Source: Prorocentrum cordatum (Eukaryota > Sar > Dinophyceae > Prorocentrales > Prorocentraceae). From it: a stretch of 64,000 nt of DNA. Positions 41,595 through 51,589 of the stretch are shown piece by piece; position 1 is the first letter of the stretch, and every line of letters starts with the position of its first letter. The translations under genes were made by a program, and so were the position numbers. The stretch is from NCBI GenBank assembly GCA_963575745.1, contig CAUYUJ010015837.1, positions 1,700,540-1,764,539 of the forward strand, in the 5' to 3' direction. The notes under the pieces were generated by a model. That model saw nothing but the letters and a program-made list of their open reading frames with translations. It was not told the DNA's origin and made no database searches.

Positions 41595-41910
41595 AAGGAT
41601 AAACGCTGTCCTGGGCGGGGGAGACGCATGCGAACTGCGCCCCTGGGCCTTCGGTGGGGATCCCTATCGGGCCACGAAACGGCGGGGGAGACGCATGCGA
41701 ACTGCGCCACTGGGACTTCGGTGGGGCTCCCTATGGGGCCACGAAACATTGTCCTGGGCGGGGGAGACGCATGCGAACTGCGCCACTGGGACCTTAGGTG
41801 GCGCTCCACATGGGGCCACGAAACGCTGTACTGGGTGGGGGAGACGCATGCGAACTGCCCCTGGACCTTCGGTGGAGCTCCCTATGGGGCCACGAAACGT
41901 GTAAGGGGTG
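41595..41910 (+). repeat. 75-80 bp satellite, second array (about 4 units)
   Basis: GGGCGGGGGAGACGCATGCG, AACTGCGCCACTGGGAC, TTCGGTGGGGCTCCCTATGG, GGCCACGAAAC. Same unit as the array at 10760-12130 with its own variants (GAGACGCATGCGAACTGC). Confidence 0.92.
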
Positions 41911-41924
41911 TGCCGAAGCTGATG

Positions 41925-42036
41925 GCGATGATTGTGACGATGACGGAGATGATGATGACGACGATGGTGACTGCGACGATGACGATGATGACGACGATGA
42001 TGATGTTGATGGTGATGACGATGATGATGATGTTGT

Positions 42037-42067
<31 letters not shown>

Positions 42068-42078
42068 GCTGATGATGC

Positions 42079-42112
<34 letters not shown>

Positions 42113-42115
42113 AAG
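41925..42115. repeat. (GAT)n array
   Basis: GATGATGATG with ACG variants, about 190 bp. It takes the place of the (GAG) purine tract in the composite repeat. Confidence 0.93.
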
Positions 42116-42305
42116 AGGGAGGAGGGGAAGGAGGAAGGAGAGGAGCGCGGGGCACCGTTTCTTCAAAACGAGGACCCAACACCACAGGATGGTTGCGTGA
42201 CGATGACGAAGAGGAGGGAGGAAGGGAGGAGGAGAGGAGGAGGAGAGGACGCGGGGCGCTGTCTCTTCAAAACGAGGACCCAACACCACAGGATGGTTGG
42301 AAAAA
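42116..42305 (+). repeat. Composite-repeat tail, two copies
   Basis: TTTCTTCAAAACGAGGACCC plus AACACCACAGGATGGTTG at 42158-42195, and again at 42262-42300, separated by a GAGGAGGGAGG tract. Matches 12212-12258. Confidence 0.85.
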
Positions 42306-43190
42306 ATAGCAGCAGCAGTGAGCCAGCCAACAGAATGCAAGCAGCCTCGAGCGAAGCGGAACAGCAAGGGGCTCCTGATGAGGGGGCATGCGGCCACGCG
42401 ACATCCTCCCGAGACGGGGGGGGGATAGCGCCCAGCCGAGAGGCAAAATGAGGGGAAGCAGCGGTCCCCGCTGCCAGCCTATGTGCACACTAGCTTCCTC
42501 ACCCGAGCCTCCGAGTTTCCCCTCCTCCTCCTCCTCCTCCTCCTTGTCCTCTCATGCGTATCTTGCTAGAGCGATCGTTTCGCAACATGCTTCGAGCGAC
42601 CCTCGCATTTTGGCAAATCTCGAGCGAATGACAGCAGCAGGCAGCGAGAAAGTTAAGCATGGCAGATGGTAACAGATGCTTACAGGCTTTTGCGTCGTCC
42701 TCTTCCCCGTGCACCATAAGGTGGTAGATGTGAGGAACCGTAGGCTTCCAAATAATAAAACGGCGGGATCATGCTTATGCATCCCTGCCGACGCTTCATT
42801 AGCGCGAGAGACACGAGAGTTTCCCACGCTGGCGGGCTAGGCCGCGGCACAGTAATACTAGCTCCTCGTCCTCTTTCAAATGCCACGCAAGGGGGCGCGA
42901 CATATCAGGCAGAGAATTTCCCATAGTCCTTTGATGTTCGGGCCAAAGCACTGAGACCAATCGCCCCCCCAGCGTTCCATCCATCCGTCCATCCATTCAT
43001 CCATCCATCCCGCCTGCCCCATTAACCCCACCCATCCCGACACCCCTAGCCATCATTCCGCCGCTCTTAAACTCCCGAAGTCCTTTTTTCTCCTCGGCTC
43101 TCCACTGGCCTCCGCGCGCACGTCCGCCCACGCCTAGAGCGCCTGCACGGCGTGCTAGTATTGTGGCCCTTCTGAGGTCACCTTGGATGG
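42306..43190. other. Unique sequence, short microsatellites
   Basis: (CTC)n near 42520-42545 and (CCAT)n near 42978-43008. No gene supported. Confidence 0.5.
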
Positions 43191-43193
43191 AAT

Positions 43194-43484
43194 TTGTTTA
43201 CTGTGTTAGCACGTTTTCGGGGCATCTTGAGTGAGGGCACCTCTACGGGTACCCTGGAGGCCCGTGTTGCTGCGACATTCGCTCGTCTTCAGAACTGTTC
43301 TGATCTTGCCCCTTTGCAACCTGCACCTTCCCCAGCAGGAATTCGGGTGCACAGCCACGACTGGGCGAAGCATAGCGACGCTTGTGTGGTTACGGCTCGG
43401 CGTGCGCTAGATGTTTTGCCTGCAGCTCATATGGCCTTGAGACCAATACAGGTGTGGAAAGTGCACTGCTCTGAGTGCGTGTGA
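43194..43484 (+). CDS. Hypothetical open frame, 96 codons, low confidence
   Basis: A non-repetitive frame with balanced composition, ending WKVHCSECV before a TGA; it contains a HDWAKHSDACVVTARRALDV segment. It stands out because its surroundings are not a satellite and the frame is not made of one residue type. No family is recognised, its start is taken at the first in-frame start codon, and neither splice signals nor homologues are visible. It may be an exon or chance. Confidence 0.15.
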   Translation: MFTVLARFRGILSEGTSTGTLEARVAATFARLQNCSDLAPLQPAPSPAGIRVHSHDWAKHSDACVVTARRALDVLPAAHMALRPIQVWKVHCSECV

Positions 43485-43865
43485 CGGGTCGTTGGATGTA
43501 GGATGGGATGAGGCCGTGGGGGCCCAAGGCTTGAGGTCGGCACCCTCGCGGGCAACGCTCCCCCCCCCCCCTTGGCGCCGAGGTGGCCGCCGGGGCGCCG
43601 GCGCCGGTCGCGGCGGAGCCCCGGGCGTCGCGGTGGGGGCCACAGGTCGCGGAGGCGCCGAGGGCCCCCGCCGGTCGCCAGAGAACGCGTCAGAAGCAAT
43701 AGTTGCCCGGGCTGGTTTTTTCACCAGCTGCGCCTCGTCGAGACCGCTCTGGGGGTGTCAGAATCGCCCCGAGTCATGACTAGAGGCTTGAGCTATGGCC
43801 CGCAAGCCAGGGAGCCCCCCGCCCCCCAGGGGCGCCGGCAGGGGGAACTGACTGCGGAGCTAAAG
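43485..43865. other. GC-rich unique sequence
   Basis: CGCCGGGGCGCCGGCGCCGG and similar. No gene supported. Confidence 0.4.
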
Positions 43866-43879
43866 TGCGCACGCTTTTC

Positions 43880-44215
43880 AACAAACACATACATACAGAC
43901 CTACCTACCTACCTACCTACCTACCTACCTACCTACCTCCCTGCCTACATACATACATACATACATCCATACATACATACATACATACATACATACATAC
44001 ATACATACATACATACATACATGCATACATACATACATGCATACATACATACATACATACATACATAAATACATACATGCATGCATGCATGCATGCATGC
44101 ATGCATGCATGCACACATGCATGCACACATGCACACATACATACGTACATCCATCCATCCATCCATCCATCCATCCATCCATACATCCATACATACATAC
44201 CTACACCTCTGCGCC
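43880..44215. repeat. (CTAC)n/(CATA)n/(CATG)n/(CATC)n tetranucleotide array
   Basis: Four related tetramers follow one another: CTAC at 43901-43937, CATA to about 44076, CATG at 44077-44115, CATC at 44150-44180. Open frames are poly His/Thr/Tyr/Met. Confidence 0.95.
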
Positions 44216-45660
44216 AGGTTGCTCAGTCGGGGGCTTCGGGAAGAGGTTCAGAGGGAGGCCTGGCCGACAGGGGGCACAGCCCGCGGGGGGGGGGGGGGGG
44301 AACGCTCGCGGGCATCGGTCCAAGTGGTCGGTGTATCAGTCGTGGAGGTCCCCAGTTGGTACCGCCGAGACGTACCCCACTTCCTTTCAGCAGCTGGAGG
44401 AAGCGGAGGTCCACGTTACAGTCGCACACCGTCGCCGTCATGAAGAGTGATGACGTCGGGACGCGGAGCTCTCCAACCCATCTTCGTACATTTTTCCGCG
44501 CCAGGACAATTTACGAGGGCCCCGAGGTCCTGTTCTGCAGCCCGCCAGTGCATGCTCGCTAGGTCCGCCATTGTGCATTCGGGACGCAGTGGCTTGCGGC
44601 ATTATGTCATGCAATGCCCGACGCATGCCGTGCGGTCTCTTCCTGCGTCGCTTCATCCTCCGCATTATCCTCCACCTTTCCATCCTACTCCTAATCCTCT
44701 TCATGATCCTCACCTCGTACCTTGTCCTCCTCCTTCCCTTCTCTGCCCAATGCTTACCAGGCATACTTAATGAGCTGCTGCGTGCTGCACGCGCAAAGTC
44801 AGTACCCCATATATATACACATGTGTATATATATACGGTTGGTATTGATCATACTGCTTGCGACGCGCGATCGTTGAACTGACATATTAGGCACACCACG
44901 GCCAGACAGGAATAACGAGAAGGAGGAGCTTATTTGGGAAGTTTCGTGGCTCCTTGGAGCCGTCTTCTCTTTTATCACTCTTGTCTCTTCACCCCTTCTC
45001 TTCCTGCCCAGGAAGTGCAGGAGGCGGCGGTTTCGATCCAGGAGAGGGCTGAGGGCCGCCTCCGGGCTTCGGAAGGGCCTTAGGAGTGGCCCGAGAAGCC
45101 ACATAAGGGCCTCAGAAGGCCCTAGGAGCAAAGAGGGCCTGTCGAGATGTCATGTCCAGCGACCGTGGAAGCAGCAACCCCCAAAGCTCTATTGAGGCCC
45201 TCATGGGGCCTCGGTCTGCCCTCAGGCGTCTTCCCCGATTCTATCCTGCATCCCGTCGTCCCCTCCTCACTAGCGGCCCCTCCCCCCCAGTTCCCTCCCT
45301 GGCCTTGCTGTCGTGGCACGGGCAGTTCACCCGCTGTTCGCCCGCCCGACATGTCCTTCCTCCCAGCCGCCCCCACTCTCCCTTTGTGCTCGCCTGGGCT
45401 GGGGTCTTCAGGCGAGGTGCCCAGTGAGGGCTCGAGCTAGATGACAGGCAAGGTGCCCGGCAGGACTTTGCGTGTGATTGTTCGCAGGAAGCAGCATCAC
45501 AGACCTCTGCGTATCAGCTTCTTGTCGGAGTCGCCGCGAGCCCTTTACTGGGCACATCATTTTGCACCCTGTCCTGCGTCGTGCTCACCTTATTGGGCAC
45601 CATGCTGGCTGGGCTTTATACTAGGCGTCACACTGGGCACCATACTGAACATAATACGGA
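44216..45660. other. Unique sequence, no gene supported
   Basis: About 1.4 kb with a 17-base G run near 44285, a short TA microsatellite near 44808-44835 and a few open frames without motifs. No features beyond that. Confidence 0.45.
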
Positions 45661-45667
45661 GCACCTT

Positions 45668-45930
45668 ACTAGGGAGAGTCGCGTTGCAGAACCCTCGGGC
45701 AACCACATTGCAAAACCCTTGGGGGAGTTACGCTGTAAAAGCGCCACGGGGATTCACGTCGCAAAACCCTTGTGAACCGCGTTGCAAAAACCTCGGGAGA
45801 CCTGCCTTGCAAAACCCTCGGAGCAATCACGTTGCAGAGACCTCGGGATAGCCACGTTCAAACACTCGGGAGAAGTGGTCTCCAATTCACTCAGGGGGAC
45901 CACGTTCCATCGCCCTCGGGAAATTGAATT
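45668..45930 (+). repeat. 24-26 bp repeat (CGTTGCAAAACCCTCGGG)
   Basis: About ten units such as CGTTGCAGAACCCTCGGG, CATTGCAAAACCCTTGGGG and CGTTGCAGAGACCTCGGG. Units at the right end are more diverged. Confidence 0.88.
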
Positions 45931-46130
45931 CGAATACTTTTGGCGGAGCCAGAGCCGCCGCTTCCACCGCCGCCGCCGCCGCCGCCACCGTCGCCGTCGC
46001 CGTCGCCGCCGTCGTCGTGGCCTGCCTCAAAAGTCGGCCTTGGACACGTCCGGGAGCCGCGCTGGCCCAAATCTCGAGCCGGACCTGGCCGGGCGCCAAC
46101 GTCCTGAGCGTTGCCCGGCCCTTCCTGGCT
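45931..46130. other. Linker with short (CCG/GTC) tract
   Basis: CGCCGCCGCCGCCGCCGCC and GTCGCCGTCGCCGTCGCC at 45965-46012. No gene. Confidence 0.6.
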
Positions 46131-46323
46131 CGGGCCGGACGAAAGGGGGGGAATTGGGAAAGGGGGGGTTACGAAATTTGCTGCATGCAGCTGGTTTCGG
46201 CCTCACCGAGGGGCCCATTCCTCGATACATGGCCGCCTCCAGCGCCGGGAGGCGCCAGGAAAATCAGCTACGTGAGCTGATTCTCAAACCCCCCCTTTGC
46301 TATCCCCCCCCTTCGCCCGACCC
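46131..46323. repeat. Inverted-repeat unit, possible MITE
   Basis: Left arm TCGGGCCGGACGAAAGGGGG ... GGGAAAGGGGGGGTT. Right arm, reverse-complemented, TCGGGCGAAGGGGGGGATAG then CAAAGGGGGGGTT. An inner palindrome AATCAGCTACGTGAGCTGAT is at 46261. The arms begin TCGGGC like family M8, but no target duplication is visible. Confidence 0.55.
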
Positions 46324-46469
46324 GAAAGAAGCGGAGAGCGAGGCGGCACGTTGCTGCCGCGTGGAGGTGCTACAGCGCGGCGCCGATGGGGGACCTTCGC
46401 CGCGGCACGCGGAGCAACAGTTCCTGGCCTTGGGCGTGGATGCCCGAAGAACAAGTGGGTGCGACCCTC

Positions 46470-46616
46470 CTCGAGCCCTCGAGCCCTCGATCCTCGAGCC
46501 CTCGAGCCCTCGATCCTCCTCCTCGAGCCCTCGATCCTCGATCCTCCTCGATCCTCGAGTCCTCGATCCTCGATCCTCCTCGATCCTCCCCATGTTCCTC
46601 GAGCCCTCGAACCCTT
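46470..46616. repeat. CCTCGAGCCCTCGATCCT short repeat
   Basis: CCTCGAGCC and CCTCGATCC units of 9-12 bp for about 145 bp. Several frames are open by periodicity. Confidence 0.9.
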
Positions 46617-46675
46617 AGCGGGCCCCACGCGGCGCAGGGCCCGCCTGCCGTTCCCGCCTCACCAAGACAGTGGGT

Positions 46676-46900
46676 ACGAGGAGGAGGAGGAGGAGGAGGA
46701 GGAGGAGGAGGAGGGCGAGGAGAAGGAAGAGGAGGAGGAGGAGGAGGACCATGATGACGAAGAGGAGGAGGAGGAGGAGGAGGAGGAGGAAGACCAGTTT
46801 AAACCCAAGAGTCATCAACGATGTTGGAATAAACCCTCCCTCCAAGCTCCCTCTTCACAGGCCCCTACAATCGTTCATTTCCATGGAGAGAACTGCCTCG
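46676..46900 (+). repeat. (GAG)n plus dispersed 'SHQRC' repeat, copy 2
   Basis: A (GAG)n run with the interruption GGACCATGATGACGAAGAGG. Then AAACCCAAGAGTCATCAACG through CTCTTCACAGGCCCC, which is the inverse of 8555-8690. Confidence 0.8.
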
Positions 46901-47136
46901 TTGGAAGACGACCGTGTGAAGACCCTGAAGCATGCCAAAACATGGTTCTCAGGATTCCAACGCCACGGATCTGACTGTTGTGTCTTGACGATCCTGAACC
47001 GTGCCAGAACGCCATTCCTGGGACTTCAACACAGCGAGTCAACAGAACTGTTGCACCCGCATAACCCTCAATCCTTTCAAACAACCATTTCTGGTACCTT
47101 GATGATGGGAATCCGTGAAGCTCTTGCAGATTTGTA
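46901..47136. other. Unique sequence with weak internal repeat
   Basis: CATGCCAAAACATGGTTCTC and CGTGCCAGAACGCCATTCCT suggest a diverged ~65-bp repeat. No gene. Confidence 0.4.
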
Positions 47137-47640
47137 AGATGAATGCGCGCGGCGCTAAGGAGAGAGCCACAGTTTCAAAAAGGAGCCGCCCTCAATCCGT
47201 GAAACCCTTCCAAAAATTAAAAACGAATGTGCGCCGCGCTGAGGCGAGAGCCACATGCTGAAAACCACCCGCCCTCAATCCGTGGAACGTTTCTGCAGTT
47301 GTTTGAAACGAATGCGCGCCGCGCTAAGGCGAGAGCCACATGCTGAAAACCACCCGCAATCAATCCGTGGAACCTTTTCTGCAGTTGTTTGAAACGAATG
47401 TGCGCGGCGCTAAGGCGAGAGCCACATGTTGAAAACCACCCGACCTCAATCCGTGGAACTTTTCTGCAGTTGTTTGAAACGAATGTGCGCCGCGCTAAGG
47501 CGAGAGCCACATGTTGAAAACCACCCGACCTCAATCCGTGGATTTTTTCCGCAGTTGTTTGAAACGAATGTGCGCCGCGCTAAGGCGAGAGCCACATGTT
47601 GAAAACCACCCGCCCTCCATCTGTGAAACTGTTGCCAATA
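47137..47640 (+). repeat. 85-bp tandem repeat, 6 copies
   Basis: GCGCTAAGGCGAGAGCCACA occurs at steps of 85-86 bp (phase marks near 47244, 47329, 47415, 47500, 47585). Each unit also has TGAAAACCACCCG and CAATCCGTGGAAC and TTTCTGCAGTTGTTTGAAAC. Confidence 0.93.
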
Positions 47641-47729
47641 TTCAAGCTTCAGAGTCATACATGGTGAGGACGTCTCAGGCGAAACGCCCGGCCCGCCCTC
47701 AAAACTGGCCTCGGGGTGCGACAGGGGGA

Positions 47730-47812
47730 AAAGGAATGGAGGAGGAGGAGGAGGAGGAGGAGGAGGAGGAAGAGGACCATGACGAGGAGGAGGAGGAGGA
47801 GGAGGCCTAACA
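47730..47812. repeat. (GAG)n tract
   Basis: GAGGAGGAGG with the interruption AGGACCATGACGAGGAGG, very like the interruption in the tract at 46745. Confidence 0.9.
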
Positions 47813-48345
47813 ACACATGTTGCCCAAAACCGACAGCAGCCGCCATTGGGCAGGCGGCCTTCTGTCTCACATTGGCAGCGTCCGCGGCGACGCCGGCAGC
47901 GAGAGTCCTGTTCCCAGTGGGCAGGGTCTGCCGCTGGTCTTCATGCCCATTGTCTCCGTGCCCATGTCGATAGTACAGCCAAGACGCTGGAATAAGGACC
48001 GCTTTGGATTCGAAAGGGGCTCGCTGTTCCTCAGGCCCCTCCATGGCTGCTCCTCTGGCCCTCCTCGCTCGCGCAGGCGATGGCGATTTGGGGGCCAAAG
48101 CGGGTCTTCGTTCCCTACAGTCGGGCCGAGGTGTAAGATCGAGGTCGGCTCGGGGAGGGTACCCCAGTGTTCTTCGTGTTTATTTTGATGTTCTTGTGCA
48201 TCCTGGGGAGGGTACCCTCGGATGTTCTCTGTGTTTTGGCCGACGGAGGGTCTCAGGTTCGTGAGGGATGTTCTCCTGGCCCAGGTCCGACTGTGCTTGG
48301 CGTTCTCAGTTCAGCAGCCCGCTGTGCCGAGAACATTTCGGTCCT
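47813..48345. other. Unique sequence, short inverted repeat
   Basis: 48155-48225 has GGAGGGTACCCCAG and CTGGGGAGGGTACCCTC as imperfect inverted ends. A 123-codon plus frame (47817-48188) has no recognised motif and I do not call it. Confidence 0.35.
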
Positions 48346-48356
48346 CGAGCCTCGAT

Positions 48357-48515
48357 TTAAGTCGGGCCTGTCCCTCTACAGGAGGAATGTTCAAAAATAG
48401 TTCCAAAGTAGTCAGGGGACTATTTCTTTATTTGTTCCAAGCTTTTTTGTGTATTTTGGGGATATGTTTAATTTTCCGTCCAAAGCCCTCCTGTAGGAGG
48501 ACATGCCCGACCCAG
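48357..48515. mobile_element. MITE family M8, copy B
   Basis: 159 bp. The left end is TTAAGTCGGGCCTGTCCCTC then TACAGGAGG. The right end, reverse-complemented, is CTGGGTCGGGCATGTCCTCC then TACAGGAGG. Perfect 8-bp direct repeats GCCTCGAT flank it (48349-48356 and 48516-48523) and differ from those of copy A. Interior is AT-rich and non-coding. Confidence 0.9.
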
Positions 48516-48523
48516 GCCTCGAT

Positions 48524-48900
48524 CTCCGGAGGGTGGTCTGCGGTGGGGCGGCGGAGGCGGGCCAGGAGCGGCGCTGCACAGCCATGCGGGGGGGGGCGAA
48601 GCCGTGAGGGGGGCGCGCCCCTGGCCAGCGGAAGCGGGGAACAGGCAGCAATAGTTGTTCGTCGTTGATCGGACGTGTGCACGTTTTCTCGGCAAGGCCA
48701 GACGCCGCCTCGCCGCCCGCGGGCCGCTCCGGCTGTTCATGGCGGAAGTCTTCCGCCTTTGGGTGCTCGCCCTACTCTCACTCCCCGCGGCCGCCCTGCC
48801 TGTCCTTTTCCCTTCTCCTGCATGCCGGTCAATTCGCTTTGTAGTGCCCCTGCATCGCTGCCACGCTGGAGCGGATCGTCCCGCCTCGCAGGATGGACCT
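48524..48900. other. GC-rich unique sequence
   Basis: No gene or repeat supported. Confidence 0.4.
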
Positions 48901-48904
48901 CAAA

Positions 48905-49480
48905 TAGATATTAACATGGGTTTATAACGTTCTGGGATTGTTGACCAGGGTTCATAATGTCTCGCCCGGAACATTATGAACCTGAGTTTAAATCTTCTGG
49001 GAATATTGACTGGGGTTCATAATGTTCCCCCCGAGACATTATAAACTCTGAGTTATACTGTTCTGGGGATATCGACCCCAAAAACATATTAACCTGGGTT
49101 CATAACGTTCTGGGAATATTCACTGGGGTTTACAATGTCCCGGGAATAATGAACTCGGTTCTCGTCATCAGGAACGATAGCAATCATTATTTTCCCCCCA
49201 ACCCCCGGGTTCCTCACCAGGTTTTGCGTGTCGGAATATTGACCCCGGTTCATTATCTCCAGGATATCATAAACCCGGATTCAAAATGCTCCAGGATTGT
49301 TGGCCCCAGGGTAATTATTCTGGAATGATAATGATTCAGCCTGGGGGGCGCCGATTGGGGGTACGTTCCGCCCTGAAATGAAGCTTGGCTCATAATGTTG
49401 GAATATATCACTTAAGTTGATTATTCCGGAAAGATAATGATTCGGCCGGGGGGGGGGGCTGATCCTGATCCATTCACAGG
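48905..49480 (+). repeat. Diverged GGTTCATAATGTTC repeat
   Basis: GGGTTCATAATGT and TCTGGGAATATTGACCCC phrases recur at about 30-35 bp and 65-70 bp steps, with decay after 49250. No ORF. Confidence 0.75.
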
Positions 49481-49734
49481 ACAATAGTCCATAGGGTATC
49501 ATCTGCAGATAACGAACCTAGGTTTTCATTCCTAGATAATAAACCACGGTCGACGAGGATTTCAGACCCACCCTCCCGCCTCGGTCCCGACGGAAAAATG
49601 TGTTCGGGCGCGGGCGATCGAGGAGCAGATCGGATCATCTCACGAGAGAACAAGCGCACGGCATCGAAAAGTGCACGGGGAATGGGCGTCCGATCGCTGG
49701 CGAGTTTAGTGTGTGGTGGCGCGGCCCTAGGGCT
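49481..49734. other. Unique sequence
   Basis: No gene or repeat supported. Confidence 0.35.
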
Positions 49735-49960
49735 CATTTCGACTCCGCCGATTCGAGCCGATTCGATTTCGGTGGTTTCCGATTCCGATCCGATTCGTTT
49801 TCGGATTCCGATTGGGATTCCGATTTCTCCACGGAGGCCTGATTCGCCTGCCGATGGCCACCGATCCGATGTCTCCCGACTTAGGTGCCAACTTCCGCCG
49901 ACCCAATTCATTTCGATCGCCGATTCGACTTAGCGATTCGATTTTGCACTCTCCTGCCGT
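49735..49960 (+). repeat. GATTC/TTCCGA dispersed repeat, copy 2
   Basis: CCGATTCGAGCCGATTCGAT, TTTCCGATTCCGATCCGATT, CCGATTTCTCCACGGAGGC, ATTTCGATCGCCGATTCGAC, AGCGATTCGATTTTGC. Same order as 34175-34420. Confidence 0.85.
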
Positions 49961-50395
49961 GGTGTCGCATGTTTGTTTACGTCGCGCTTCGAAGAACAAT
50001 TGAAGCCTCCCAGTGGGTGCGTAGGCCCTCCTTGGGCTTCTCGCGGACTTCTGGAGAGTTCGTGGAAGGCCTCTTGAGCGCTTGTCACTGCACAGGGCTT
50101 GTGCCCATCTGGGGTACACGAGTGTGTTGAAACTTTCTGAGGTGTTCAGGAAGCCGTCTGTTGGGCCGACACTGTTTGAGAACCAGCACGCGGCGGACAT
50201 ATAATGTTGTTTTTCAGTTGCAAGCCTTGCCGTAGAGTTCCTTTGGTTACATTAGGGTGGATGTCGAAGTCTGTTCAGTTCCCTCTGGGTGTAGATATTC
50301 CTCTTCCTATATTTTTACAAGCCCAGGGGGGGGGAAACCCTCACCCCCCAAAAAAAAAATCTGGACCCCCGGGATTTGGGGTTCTCGGGCTCCCT
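49961..50395. other. Unique sequence
   Basis: Includes short runs of G, C and A near 50325-50360. No gene. Confidence 0.4.
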
Positions 50396-50399
50396 TGGA

Positions 50400-51000
50400 C
50401 GTCCTTGGAAAAGGTCACCCGGCTTTCCGGGTCTCCACAAACGCCTTGCCAGCAGACCCAGAGCGATCCGAGGGGTCATCAGAAATGCTCAAGGGAGGCC
50501 CCAGACAGCACAAGAGCACTCCAAGAGGGACTCCAATTGCGTCAGGACGGCCCGAAAGACCCCCAAGGCACCCCAAAAAGCTTTCCAAGGGGCCTTCAAA
50601 CCACAAAAATCGTCCCATTCCCTTCGTACAACTTACAATGTTAGCAGATTCGCCTTTCGGATTTCATCAGCTTCCAAGACGGTTTCAAAGCCCCCGAGAT
50701 CGCCTCCAGACGCCCCAAAAGGCCCCCAAGAAAGCTTCAAGACGGCCGAGCCGGGCCCCACGATCGCCCACGAGAGCCCCAAGACAGCCCATAATGGAAC
50801 CAAGAGGCCCCCCAAGGGCTCCCAGCACAGACCCAAAAGGGCCATAGGAGGTCCCCAGAAGTGCCCAAGATGGGTCCAAAGGGGGCTCCAGCGGGCCCAA
50901 GCTCCCCAAGACGGCCGAAGAAGGCCCCAGGACGGCCCATGAAGGCGCCAAAACGGCCCACGAGGGCCCCGAAAACACCCCCACGATGTTCCCGAAGGCC
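50400..51000 (-). repeat. CTTGGGGCC-type repeat, block 8 (reverse)
   Basis: CCCCAAGGCACCCC, GGCCCCCAAGA and CCCAAGACGGCC units. An AT-richer island at 50595-50690 interrupts, as in blocks 4 and 6. Confidence 0.82.
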
Positions 51001-51169
51001 AGCATTCATTGATTTTGCTCCCATGACATTTCACATTGTGACCCAGTTGTTAAGGGCCTCGTGGCATGCAGCGAAGATGCGACGAAGCGGGCGCAGCCGG
51101 ATGAGGAGAAGAGGATATGAGGAGGGAAAGGGGGAGGGGGAGGAGGAGAAAGAGGAGGAATGGAGGGAA
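51001..51169. other. Linker and purine tract
   Basis: GGAGGGGGAGGAGGAG at 51130-51165. No gene. Confidence 0.6.
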
Positions 51170-51171
51170 TA

Positions 51172-51217
<46 letters not shown>

Positions 51218-51219
51218 TG

Positions 51220-51269
<50 letters not shown>

Positions 51270-51375
51270 CTCGTGGCTGGGAGGGGCGCCCCGGGAGGGC
51301 GCCAGCCGTCCACGCGTCGTCGTCGTCGTCGTCGTCGTAATCGTCGTCGTTATCGTCGTCGTCTCCGTTTCGGCC
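51170..51375. repeat. (GTC)n array
   Basis: CGTCGTCGTC in two runs (51172-51270 and 51318-51368), split by 45 bp of GC-rich sequence. Confidence 0.93.
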
Positions 51376-51585
51376 AGCCCGCCGGCTTTGCTCGGCCCGG
51401 CCCGGCCGGCAACTCAGGAGGAGGATGAGGAGGAGAGGAGGAGGAAGAGGATGTGGACCAGGAGAACGCGAGTAAGAAAATGAAGAAACAGGAAGAGGGA
51501 ATTATACGCAAGGGGAGTGCGAAGGACGAGTGGCGAGTATCCCAGACAGAAAACGAGGAGGGGGAGGAGGAAGAGGGAGTCGTCA
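51376..51585. other. Purine-rich linker
   Basis: AGGAGGAGGATGAGGAGG and GGAGGGGGAGGAGGAAGAGG. No gene. Confidence 0.6.
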
Positions 51586-51589
51586 GATC

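Noticed and set aside
46131-46323. Third member of MITE family M8
   Set aside because: The ends share only TCGGGC and no 8-bp duplication is found, so it is kept as a separate inverted repeat.
46297-46974. Glu-rich protein
   Set aside because: The acidic tract is a (GAG)n array and the flanks are short repeats; only the KPKSHQRC part is worth following and it is listed as a repeat.
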